DNA of 59,534 bases from Bacteroidales bacterium (GTDB lineage: Bacteria; Bacteroidota; Bacteroidia; Bacteroidales; M50B96). Positions within the stretch are counted from its first letter, which is position 1; each line of letters opens with the position of its first letter. The position numbers were made by a program, and so were the translations under genes. The stretch covers positions 1 to 59,534 of the forward strand of contig JAIOYV010000041.1 in NCBI GenBank assembly GCA_021740905.1, written 5' to 3'. Positions 1 through 7,442 of the stretch are shown one piece after another. The notes under the pieces were generated by a model. That model was not told where the DNA came from. It saw only the letters and a list, made by a program, of their open reading frames with translations, and made no database searches.

Positions 1-46
1 TTGTTTCAACAAGGGGAAAGTCGAATTTTTTATACTTTTATGCAGT

Positions 47-113
47 GGAATAAAGCCCATAATTTTTTTTAAAAGTTTGCGCTTCAAAAATTGGAATTTT
101 CGGGCTTTATTCC
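47..113. repeat. 12-bp perfect inverted repeat
   Basis: GGAATAAAGCCC at 47-58 is matched by its exact reverse complement at 102-113, with an AT-rich 43-base loop. It lies downstream of the dead xdh copy and could be a terminator-like hairpin or a dispersed palindrome. The rest of 1-200 shows no gene. Confidence 0.5.
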
Positions 114-200
114 TATATTAATCTTTCGGACAGCTATGAGTATTACTAGATAATTGTTTAATAAATTTATTTTAAATGTAATCTGTGCCTTTACATCCTA

Positions 201-335
201 TTATCTCCTCAAAGGCAGCTTTATCCTTTTCACCCCTTCATAATTATAAAACGCATTTGCCACAGCCGCAGCTGTTGGAACCAACCCAATCTCCCCAATC
301 CCTTTTGCCCCATACGGGCCAACCGGGTCTTTTCT
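201..335 (-). pseudogene. C-terminal remnant of a second xdh gene
   Basis: Reading the minus strand from about 335 to a TAA at 201-203 gives the last 40 or so residues of a molybdenum hydroxylase, beginning KDPVGPYGAKGIGEIG and ending KLPLRR. It is nearly identical to the C-terminus of the complete xdh at 649-3201 but differs in its last residues, so it comes from a diverged paralogue and not from an assembly duplicate. Similarity to the intact gene stops at about position 334, immediately beside the stop codon of the small gene at 336-563. Everything upstream has been lost. A deletion or recombination between tandem xdh copies would explain it. Confidence 0.85.
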
Positions 336-563
336 TCATTTACCCGAACGTAACCTGAACTCCATAGCCTCATTACTCAACTGGTCGAGGTTTTTTGTTT
401 TGAATAAACCTTGTTGCCATTTGGTATAATCAAATGGTTCTTTTAAGATTAAAGAAATGAACCTCTCGGTCAAAACTTCACCCATTTCACTGACAAAAAT
501 GTCAATGCCCCTTACTTTTATTTCAGAATCTGTTATCATAATTGTTTGTTCAAAAGTAATCAA
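336..563 (-). CDS. small hypothetical protein (75 aa)
   Basis: This encodes a short soluble protein with no membrane segment or signal peptide. A second ATG eight codons in (near 539) gives a more compact start. I do not recognise a named domain; the sequence has the look of the small conserved proteins often found beside toxin-antitoxin or mobile genes, but no partner is present. Its stop abuts the xdh remnant and its start lies about 85 bp from the end of the intact xdh, so it sits exactly at the breakpoint of the damaged xdh duplication. Function unknown. Confidence 0.55.
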   Translation of the reverse strand: MITFEQTIMITDSEIKVRGIDIFVSEMGEVLTERFISLILKEPFDYTKWQQGLFKTKNLDQLSNEAMEFRLRSGK

Positions 564-648
564 GATACGGCATTATTGCAACTAATCATGATTTGAGATT
601 CATTTCAGGATGTCCCTTTCGCCGAAGTCGATTTGCAATCCCGACCAA

Positions 649-3201
649 TTATTTTTTCCGTTTCAACGGCAACCTCATCCTCTTCACCCTATCAAAACAA
701 TAAAAAGCATTAGCAACGGCAGCGGCAGTTGGAACCAAACCAATCTCCCCAATTCCTTTGGCACCATACGGCCCGACCGGGTCTTTTACCTCTACAGGTT
801 TAACAACAATTTCGGGGGTTTGGTGGGCGCGCAGGATTTGCAAATCCTTCATTTTATCACTTACCAGGAAACCGTCTTTCATGGGCAAATCTTCGCACAA
901 AGCATAACCCAAACCCATGTGCACGCCACCCTGAACCTGGCCCTCGAACAACATGGGGTTCATAATTTTACCGCCATCGTGGGCAGCCACCATTTTTTCA
1001 ATTTCGCCCTTTTCGTTCAAAATACAAAGCTGGGCGGCATAGCCATAGGAGTAATGGATAACCGGATCTTCCAGGCCTGATCCGGGTTTGGTGGTCCAGT
1101 CGCAAACAAATTGGCCTTTGTAGGATTTGCCGGAGAGTTCTTTTAGTGTGAAATATTCCAGGTCTTTTTTGAGGGATTTGGCGGCATTGATCACAGCCAG
1201 ACCAACCAGTGCTGTTGCCCTCGATGAGGTAGTCATACCCGTTTTGATCTGGGATTCTGTGTCAACCACCACATCAATAATTTCGGGAGCGATGCCAGTT
1301 TCTTCACACAACGTCTGAAGGGCCATATTATGAACCCCCTGCCCCATCTCCGTCCAGCCATGGTGGAGGATTACCTTGTCTTCTGAAATTATTTTGATGA
1401 TAACTTTCGACTCGTCGATCATTCCATTTCCCACACCGGAGTTTTTAATGGCACAAGCCAGACCTACATATTTTGCCTTGTAGAAATCTTCTTTCACAGC
1501 TTCGAGGGATGCGCGAATGCCCACCCCAAACACCTTTTGGCCGGTGGAAGTCCGAAGGCCATCCACCAGCGCGTTGTCGTATCTGAATTTCCATCGGTCG
1601 AAACCGGCCTGGTAGCAAATATCGTCGATGCAGCTTTCGAGGGCAAAGCACACCTGGTTGGCACCGAAACCCCGCATGGCCCCGCTCGGGATGTTGTTTG
1701 TATAAACGGTTTTGGCTTCAATGTCGATTTCCGGGATGAAATATCCCCCGGCAGCATGACCGGCAACCCGTTCCATTACTTTCATTCCCACTGAAGCATA
1801 CGCTCCGGTATCGCCCACTGCCCGTAATTTAAGGGCAGTGAGTTTTCCATTTTCATCTGACCCCAATTCAATATCCATAAAAACCGGGTGCCGCTTGGGG
1901 TGGAGACGAATTGATTCCTCCCGTGTCAAAGTTAATTTCACTGGTTTGTTCAGCAAAAAAGCAAACAGCGAGCATTGCCCCTGGACACTCAAATCTTCTT
2001 TGCCACCAAAGCCACCACCATTCGGCACAAGAGTTACCCGAACCATTTCTTCCGGCAGTCCCAAAATCATGGCAACCTGGCGACGGTCTTCATACACACC
2101 CTGACTTTGACTAAATAGCTCCAAACCGCCTCGTCCATCTGGCCGGGCAATTGCGGCTTCCTTTTCCAGAAAACCATGCTCGACACGCTGGGTTTCATAG
2201 CTTCCTTTCGAGGTGTACTTCGATTTTGCGATAGTATTATCTGCATCCCCAATCGTAAAGCTCGTCGTGTCAAAATTATTGGGCCTTTCGGGATGAACCC
2301 TTTCCCCATCAATAGCTGCAAACACATCCGTAACGGGGTTCAGGATTTCATATTCAACCTTGATATAATTGACCGCCTCCCGTGCAATTTTTTCTGAATC
2401 AGCCACCACGCCTGCCAGTACATCACCAATGTAGTGTGTGGTTTCGCCTTCGTCAATCATCACCGACCAGTCTTGCAAAATCAGCCCTACTTTCGTCTCT
2501 CCTGGAATATCTTTTGCCGTAAAAACCCGGTGAACGCCATGAAGTTTTTCTGCTTCAGTAATATCAATCTTTAAGATCTTTGCTTTTGGATGATCGGAAA
2601 ATTTCAGGGCAGCAAACAGCATCCCATCAAAAAAAAGGTCATCCACAAATTTTCGCTTGCCGATGGCTGTTTCATAGCCCTGGTATTTTGGGTGCGAAAC
2701 ACCCACCCTACCTGATGTCTTGGTGATCTCTAATCGTTCTTTCTGCCGGATGGCATTGGCAGCGTACACTATCGAATCCTCAATTTTCTTATATCCGGTG
2801 CACCGGCACAAGTGGGGTTTAATGGCCTGCCTGATTTCTTCGATTGTTGGTGATGGATTGTTTTGCAATAACACTTTGGTCCGACTGATAAATCCTGGGT
2901 TGCAAAAGCCACATTGTACGCCTCCTTTGTTCACAAAGGCTTTGGCGATGGTGTCTAATACGTAATCGGGAAATCCTTCAGGGGTGAAGACTTCGGCATT
3001 TTGCAAGGTCTTCATCTTGATCAAACAGGCAAGTTTTGCCTTTCCATTTATTTCGACGGTGCAGGCACCACAGGTTCCTTGTCCCGAACAACCATCTTTT
3101 ACGGCTGTTAAGCCCTGATCGAGACGAAGGTATTCCAACAGTTTTATGTCAGGATCACCAGACCAGGATTTCTTTTCATTATTTAGTTTGAAGGATATCA
3201 T
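649..3201 (-). CDS. xdh: selenium-dependent xanthine dehydrogenase-type molybdenum hydroxylase
   Basis: This 850-residue single-chain molybdenum hydroxylase matches the length of the Se-dependent XDH family linked to YgfK. The N-terminal plant-type [2Fe-2S] domain has C38, C44, C47 and C59. The second, helical [2Fe-2S] domain has C97, C100, C132 and C134. The aldehyde oxidase/XDH hammerhead follows at about 165-290 and the molybdopterin-binding domain fills the rest, with GGGFGGKED and a conserved KDPVGPYGAKGIGE near the end. No FAD domain is present, so electrons presumably leave through a partner such as YgfK. The likely reaction is hydroxylation of a purine or related heterocycle. In this family selenium is a labile cofactor ligand, and there is no in-frame UGA. 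The start overlaps the stop of the threonine synthase-like gene by 4 bp, indicating translational coupling. Confidence 0.85.
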   Translation of the reverse strand: MISFKLNNEKKSWSGDPDIKLLEYLRLDQGLTAVKDGCSGQGTCGACTVEINGKAKLACLIKMKTLQNAEVFTPEGFPDYVLDTIAKAFVNKGGVQCGFCNPGFISRTKVLLQNNPSPTIEEIRQAIKPHLCRCTGYKKIEDSIVYAANAIRQKERLEITKTSGRVGVSHPKYQGYETAIGKRKFVDDLFFDGMLFAALKFSDHPKAKILKIDITEAEKLHGVHRVFTAKDIPGETKVGLILQDWSVMIDEGETTHYIGDVLAGVVADSEKIAREAVNYIKVEYEILNPVTDVFAAIDGERVHPERPNNFDTTSFTIGDADNTIAKSKYTSKGSYETQRVEHGFLEKEAAIARPDGRGGLELFSQSQGVYEDRRQVAMILGLPEEMVRVTLVPNGGGFGGKEDLSVQGQCSLFAFLLNKPVKLTLTREESIRLHPKRHPVFMDIELGSDENGKLTALKLRAVGDTGAYASVGMKVMERVAGHAAGGYFIPEIDIEAKTVYTNNIPSGAMRGFGANQVCFALESCIDDICYQAGFDRWKFRYDNALVDGLRTSTGQKVFGVGIRASLEAVKEDFYKAKYVGLACAIKNSGVGNGMIDESKVIIKIISEDKVILHHGWTEMGQGVHNMALQTLCEETGIAPEIIDVVVDTESQIKTGMTTSSRATALVGLAVINAAKSLKKDLEYFTLKELSGKSYKGQFVCDWTTKPGSGLEDPVIHYSYGYAAQLCILNEKGEIEKMVAAHDGGKIMNPMLFEGQVQGGVHMGLGYALCEDLPMKDGFLVSDKMKDLQILRAHQTPEIVVKPVEVKDPVGPYGAKGIGEIGLVPTAAAVANAFYCFDRVKRMRLPLKRKK

Positions 3202-4448
3202 CGAAAAAGTTTTTTTAGTTCGGAAATTTCCGGCTCGATGGATTCCGGCATTTTAATAATCTGTCCTAATGAATTCAAGTCTTTCAGCCCACTTCCGGTA
3301 AGCAAAACCACATTCTTGGATCCCTCTGTCAATAACCCTTTTTCCTGATACGCCAACATCCCGGCAAAGGAGGCGGCGGCGGCAGGCTCGGCAAAAAGTC
3401 CTGTGTTTCTTGATAGCATAGAGGATGCGTGAAGAATCTCATCATCCGATACGGCTATTACTTCTCCCTGATACTTTTGAATGAAATCCTGTGCCATGTT
3501 AAAGTTCCGGGGAATATCCACCGAAATGGAATCGGCAATCGTATGACTGGCTAATATGTAGAAATCTTTCTTGCCAATATTCCGGATCAGGTTATTGCTG
3601 CCGTCCGATTGGACACCGACTACTATGGGCATTTTGTCAATTATATCTAATAGTATCAAATCTTCAAACCCTTTGTACATGCCACAAAGGATAACCCCAT
3701 CGCCAACAGGGACGAAAATCCTGTCGGGGATCGAAAAACCCATTTGCTCGAAAAGCTCGAAGGCAACCGTTTTCTTTCCTTCAATGGTGAGTGGGTTGAA
3801 AGCCGTGTTGCGATTGTACCAGCCAAATTCTTCGCTGGCTTTTATGCTCAGGTCGAATGCATCATCATAAGTCCCTTTCACCGGGATTATCTTTGCACCA
3901 TACATAATAATCTGAGTGAGTTTTGCCAATGGCGCATTCTCAGGAACCAAAACGATTGCCTGTTGACCCTGCGCGGCACATATCCCGGCCAGGCTCGACC
4001 CGGCATTTCCGGTTGATGCAGCCACTATGGTATTCCAGCCCTTCTCTTTTCCATAAGCCGAAACCAGTGCCGAAGCACGGTCTTTAAACGAAAAGGTAGG
4101 GTTTTGGGAGTCGTCTTTTAGGAAAAGTTGAAATGGTAATTTTTGTTTGTTCAGTTTTTCGATTTTATAAAACGGCGTATCACCAATCCGAAGATTGGGC
4201 AGGCTGTCGAATGTATTTATTGGAAGTAGGTCTAAGAATCCCTGTTCTTTCAATTCAGCAAAACCCCTTCCTTCTCCGATGATTTTTGAATAGGGATAAA
4301 TAGTTTTCAAAACACCTTTGGGAGGAAGAATCTCTGAATTTGTTTTACTACAAACGGGGCAAAGGTATTTTACCGATCCTTCAGAGTAAACTTTACCACA
4401 ATTAATACACTGATAATGAAATTTAGCAATAAAATATTCTTTCTCCAT
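3198..4448 (-). CDS. threonine synthase-like PLP enzyme with N-terminal zinc ribbon
   Basis: This 416-residue fold-type II PLP enzyme has a rubredoxin-like zinc ribbon at the N-terminus (C14, C17, C30, C33), as in one class of threonine synthases. K122 within FSFKDRAS is the expected Schiff-base lysine, followed by an ASTGNAGSS substrate-binding loop, a GDG phosphate or glycine loop, and TGSGLKD near the C-terminus. It may be a genuine ThrC. However, it is translationally coupled to xdh and lies apart from any other threonine gene, which suggests a catabolic beta-elimination or replacement role in the same pathway. I cannot separate the two from sequence. Confidence 0.75.
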   Translation of the reverse strand: MEKEYFIAKFHYQCINCGKVYSEGSVKYLCPVCSKTNSEILPPKGVLKTIYPYSKIIGEGRGFAELKEQGFLDLLPINTFDSLPNLRIGDTPFYKIEKLNKQKLPFQLFLKDDSQNPTFSFKDRASALVSAYGKEKGWNTIVAASTGNAGSSLAGICAAQGQQAIVLVPENAPLAKLTQIIMYGAKIIPVKGTYDDAFDLSIKASEEFGWYNRNTAFNPLTIEGKKTVAFELFEQMGFSIPDRIFVPVGDGVILCGMYKGFEDLILLDIIDKMPIVVGVQSDGSNNLIRNIGKKDFYILASHTIADSISVDIPRNFNMAQDFIQKYQGEVIAVSDDEILHASSMLSRNTGLFAEPAAAASFAGMLAYQEKGLLTEGSKNVVLLTGSGLKDLNSLGQIIKMPESIEPEISELKKLFR

Positions 4449-4461
4449 TTTACTATATTTT

Positions 4462-4527
4462 AACCATATAAGGCATTTAAGAACATATAAAAAAAAGCTT
4501 AAATGACCTTAAATGCTTTATATGGTT
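4462..4527. repeat. left end palindrome of the GxxExxY unit
   Basis: This imperfect palindrome starts AACCATATAAGGCAT and ends ATGCTTTATATGGTT. Its outer 30 bases match the reverse complement of 5007-5036 exactly. It lies just downstream of the GxxExxY stop codon. Confidence 0.7.
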
Positions 4528-4534
4528 CTGTTTA

Positions 4535-4948
4535 TTAATGAGGTAATTTTCGGTACAATTCATTTATAAAAGTTTGCTGGCCTTCGCTGAATAAATGGGT
4601 TACATTAAAATTTATCAACAAGCCTTCGGGTGATTCCAATAAATTCATGTAGGTCATTAATTGCGCCACGTCCAATGGCGATACTTCCGAAACTGCTTTT
4701 AATTCAACAGTCAAAATGTTTTCAACAAAAAGGTCGCATCTCAATTTTGTGTCCAATTCCAAACCTTTGTATTCTACAGGCACAATCAATTCCGACTCAA
4801 ATTTTATTCCTCTTAATGATAATTCGTGTTTTAGACATTGATGATAAACACTTTCCAACAAGCCAGGCCCTAATGCCTTGTGTACTTCGATAGCTGCGCC
4901 ATTTACATTGTAAACCAGATTCTTTAGGTATGTCTTTGTTATTCTCAT
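4535..4948 (-). CDS. GxxExxY family protein
   Basis: This 137-residue protein has the family-defining G-x-x-E-x-x-Y motif (GLLESVY) after an ALGPG segment. It is followed by a predicted beta-rich core with ELKAV and an LLINF strand, giving the appearance of a PD-(D/E)XK-like fold (inference). The family is widespread, often multi-copy, and has no established function. The gene fills a unit bounded by 30-bp perfect inverted repeats and interrupts the molybdenum hydroxylase operon, so it is probably a passenger there and not a metabolic component. Confidence 0.8.
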   Translation of the reverse strand: MRITKTYLKNLVYNVNGAAIEVHKALGPGLLESVYHQCLKHELSLRGIKFESELIVPVEYKGLELDTKLRCDLFVENILTVELKAVSEVSPLDVAQLMTYMNLLESPEGLLINFNVTHLFSEGQQTFINELYRKLPH

Positions 4949-4962
4949 AAGTGTGAAATTAT

Positions 4963-5036
4963 AACCATATAAGGCATATAAGGAAATATAAGGTTTTTTA
5001 TGTGAATTTATATGTTCTTAAATGCCTTATATGGTT
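4963..5036. repeat. right end palindrome of the GxxExxY unit
   Basis: This 74-bp imperfect palindrome starts AACCATATAAGGCATATAAG and ends CCTTATATGGTT. It contains the promoter-proximal end of the GxxExxY gene and lies between that gene and the PLP enzyme gene upstream. Confidence 0.7.
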
Positions 5037-5081
5037 TGTTAATTAAATATAGAAAAAGCATCACTCGCATTCCTTTCTCAA

Positions 5082-6548
5082 TCACTCATATTCTTTCAAC
5101 AGTCCTGTTCGTTCATTAAACTCTTTTATTTTTTCATCCCAGTCATTAACCATAGCGTATTCCGATTTCCAGTAATTGTCGTCGTACCATTGGGCATTGA
5201 GTTCCTCTACTGTTTTTCCCTGTTGCTCGATCCAGGTGAAATATTTTAGGTTGTGCATGCGCTTCTTCTGATAATAGTCCATTTCCAGAACATGATCGAT
5301 GCCCAGCCCCATCAAGTCGGCCTCGAAACTTACAGCTGCATCTCGGTTGGAGAACTCTCCATGTTTGTTGCGTTCTTCCACAATGCGCGACTGGTACATC
5401 TCCATTGAATCGGTGGCGACAGAAAAGACCACATCGTTTTCGTCCATCTCGTAGTATTTAGCCAGTTTAATAGATCCCATTAAATTTGCTATGGATGAAA
5501 TGCCCAATAGGTTCAACTGCTCAACAAGCTTGGGATCAATCTTGATTTCATCCTTTAAAAAGACTTTTCCGGCTTCTTCGTTGAAAAGGCGCATCAGGCG
5601 GATGTTCGGGTTATCGTCGATGGCGGCCACCAGGTCCATATTTTTGATGTTGTGGATCCAGGGAACGTGCTTGTCGCCAATGCCTTCGATGCGGTGCTCG
5701 CCATAGCCATTTTCCAATAGGGTGGGACATTGGAGGGCTTCCCCGGCACAGACTTTAAAGTTGGGATGAATCTCGCGCAGGTAGTCGGCACTACCCAGCG
5801 TACCTGCCGATCCCTGTGTCAGGAACAAGCCACTAAACCTTGATTTGTCAGTTTTGATAGAGTTAAATACTTCTTCCATGGCCGGGCCGGTAACGGCATA
5901 ATGCCAGAGTGGATTTCCGATTTCCTCGAACTGGTTCAAGTTTACAATGCTATCGCCCCTCTCGGCTTTTAGTTCTTTCACCTTATCGTAGATTTCCTTT
6001 ACGTTGCTTTCGCTGCCGGGGGTGGCAAATACTTCTGCACCCACTTTGTGCAACCAGTCGAAACGCTCTTGCGACATGCCCTGGGGCAGCACAGCTATGG
6101 ACTCGCAGCCCAAAAGATAGGAATCGTAAGCTCCTCCCCGGCAATAATTTCCCGTACTTGGCCACAAGGCCTTCTGACTTGTGGGATCGAATCTGCCAGT
6201 AATCAGTTTCTCGACCAAAGGGCCAAACGTAGCCCCCACTTTGTGTGCACCTGTTGGGAAATACTTCCCGATCAACAAAATGATCCGGGCTTTCACACCT
6301 GTCAATTCCGATGGAAGTTCGAGGTAATTGACCGGGCCAAATTTACCACCAAAGTTAGTTGGCTCATTCTTCCAGGTGATCCTGAAAAGGTTCAGGGAAT
6401 TCAAATCCCAGAGGCCAATGTTGGCGAGTTTGTCTTTTATTTTTTGCGGGACCAGCTCCGGGTTTCGCATTTGTTCGTAAGTGGGGAGGATGATGTGCCG
6501 CTCCCGGCATCGTTGGATGGTGTTTTCTAGTACTTTTTTTGTGTTCAT
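5082..6548 (-). CDS. fold-type II PLP-dependent enzyme of unknown substrate (488 aa)
   Basis: K103 lies in PTGAHKVGA, closely resembling the HTGAHK active-site motif of the tryptophan synthase beta family, and marks a fold-type II PLP enzyme. A glycine-rich phosphate loop (WPSTGNYCRGGAY) and TQGSAGTLGSADYL follow. At 488 residues it is longer than cysteine synthases or diaminopropionate ammonia-lyase (YgeX, about 400). It stands 11 bp downstream of the HNH gene, in the same direction as ygfK and xdh. In known purine-catabolism clusters a PLP ammonia-lyase (YgeX) occupies this niche, so an analogous ammonia-releasing step is my inference. The substrate cannot be read from the sequence. Confidence 0.75.
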   Translation of the reverse strand: MNTKKVLENTIQRCRERHIILPTYEQMRNPELVPQKIKDKLANIGLWDLNSLNLFRITWKNEPTNFGGKFGPVNYLELPSELTGVKARIILLIGKYFPTGAHKVGATFGPLVEKLITGRFDPTSQKALWPSTGNYCRGGAYDSYLLGCESIAVLPQGMSQERFDWLHKVGAEVFATPGSESNVKEIYDKVKELKAERGDSIVNLNQFEEIGNPLWHYAVTGPAMEEVFNSIKTDKSRFSGLFLTQGSAGTLGSADYLREIHPNFKVCAGEALQCPTLLENGYGEHRIEGIGDKHVPWIHNIKNMDLVAAIDDNPNIRLMRLFNEEAGKVFLKDEIKIDPKLVEQLNLLGISSIANLMGSIKLAKYYEMDENDVVFSVATDSMEMYQSRIVEERNKHGEFSNRDAAVSFEADLMGLGIDHVLEMDYYQKKRMHNLKYFTWIEQQGKTVEELNAQWYDDNYWKSEYAMVNDWDEKIKEFNERTGLLKEYE

Positions 6549-6559
6549 ATAAGAATGAT

Positions 6560-7396
6560 TTATTTTTTTTGATCTTCAATTATTATTTTCAATTCATTAA
6601 CTGTGATTGGAGGCTTTGCTGTATGGAGCATTGCATGACAATTAGGACAAACTGGTACAATATCTTCTGTTGGGTTTAGGGTATACTCCTTTTTTTTACT
6701 TGATACAGGAATGAGATGATGAACGTGTATAAAGCCTTCTCCTATTTTTCCATAAGTTTGAAAGAAATCGAAGTTGCATACTTTGCATTTGGCTTGATGA
6801 TGCTCAATACAAGCCTTCCTTGCATCCCGATCTCTTTCGTATTTTGTTAATAAAACTTGTTTTATTGCACCTTCTACAAAAACAGATTTTGTCAAATATC
6901 CGTTTCTGTATTTTTGAATTATTTTCTTTTCTTTCTTTAAGAAATCGGACCAGACTCTTTCAAGTTTATCCGCAATGTGAGGTTGAATTTTTATTCCTGA
7001 ATTTTGTGGTGTCCATAATTGTTTGTCGTTGACTTCATTTTTCAAAATGTCTAGCCCCAATACATCTTCTTTCTTAGGGTTTAGTAATATGTCGAATTTA
7101 AAATCAATATAATTGGAGAGCTTATCTAAATCACCCTCCCAATGATCATCTTGATTTACTGTAGAAGTCGCTACTCCTGAAGCACATAATCCTTTTGGAT
7201 TTTGCCCTAATTTTATTAGAAAAAGTCGGTCACCAGGTTGAATTGATTTATTTCTTCCACAACTCCAACTACCTTCATAAAAGCCAATATTATTTATTTC
7301 GGCAATAGCTTCATTAATTTCCGTCCAATCAAATCTCTTGTTGTTCCATGCTAATAAATATGTATACATACGAATCCTCCTATTTTGATCTTTCAA
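6560..7396 (-). CDS. EVE-like domain plus HNH endonuclease, modification-dependent restriction candidate
   Basis: The first 100 or so residues resemble an EVE/PUA-type base-reading domain (YLLAWNNKRFDW, GSWSCGRNKSIQPGDRLFLI). After a helical linker the C-terminal 90 residues form an HNH nuclease with the zinc pair CKVC, the catalytic HVHHLIPVS and CPNCHAMLH. The combination is that of endonucleases that recognise modified cytosines, so a type IV restriction role is likely. The second methionine (near 7369, MYTYLLAWNN) aligns better with EVE proteins than the first and may be the true start. It lies between ygfK and the 488-aa PLP gene, where a defence gene is out of place. Confidence 0.75.
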   Translation of the reverse strand: MKDQNRRIRMYTYLLAWNNKRFDWTEINEAIAEINNIGFYEGSWSCGRNKSIQPGDRLFLIKLGQNPKGLCASGVATSTVNQDDHWEGDLDKLSNYIDFKFDILLNPKKEDVLGLDILKNEVNDKQLWTPQNSGIKIQPHIADKLERVWSDFLKKEKKIIQKYRNGYLTKSVFVEGAIKQVLLTKYERDRDARKACIEHHQAKCKVCNFDFFQTYGKIGEGFIHVHHLIPVSSKKKEYTLNPTEDIVPVCPNCHAMLHTAKPPITVNELKIIIEDQKK

Positions 7397-7442
7397 AATT
7401 TCAGTTTTATATTTTCAATTGGTAACAATTTGTAACCGTTTC

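Larger units (their letters stand above)
4462..5036. mobile_element. candidate small mobile unit: GxxExxY gene between inverted repeats
   Basis: A 575-bp segment begins AACCATATAAGGCATTTAAG at 4462 and ends with the exact reverse complement at 5036. The outer 30 bases at each end (4462-4491 and 5007-5036) are perfect inverted repeats. Each end is also an imperfect palindrome on its own. The only gene inside is the GxxExxY protein at 4535-4948. No transposase and no obvious target-site duplication are visible. The segment splits two PLP enzyme genes of an otherwise tight operon, which supports insertion. Confidence 0.6.

Noticed and set aside
610-1080. Plus-strand open frame of 156 codons
   Set aside because: It lies wholly antisense to the well-supported xdh gene and has no recognisable protein character.
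649-3201. A selenocysteine codon in the Se-dependent Xdh
   Set aside because: The frame has no internal UGA; in this family selenium is a cofactor ligand and is not part of the protein chain.
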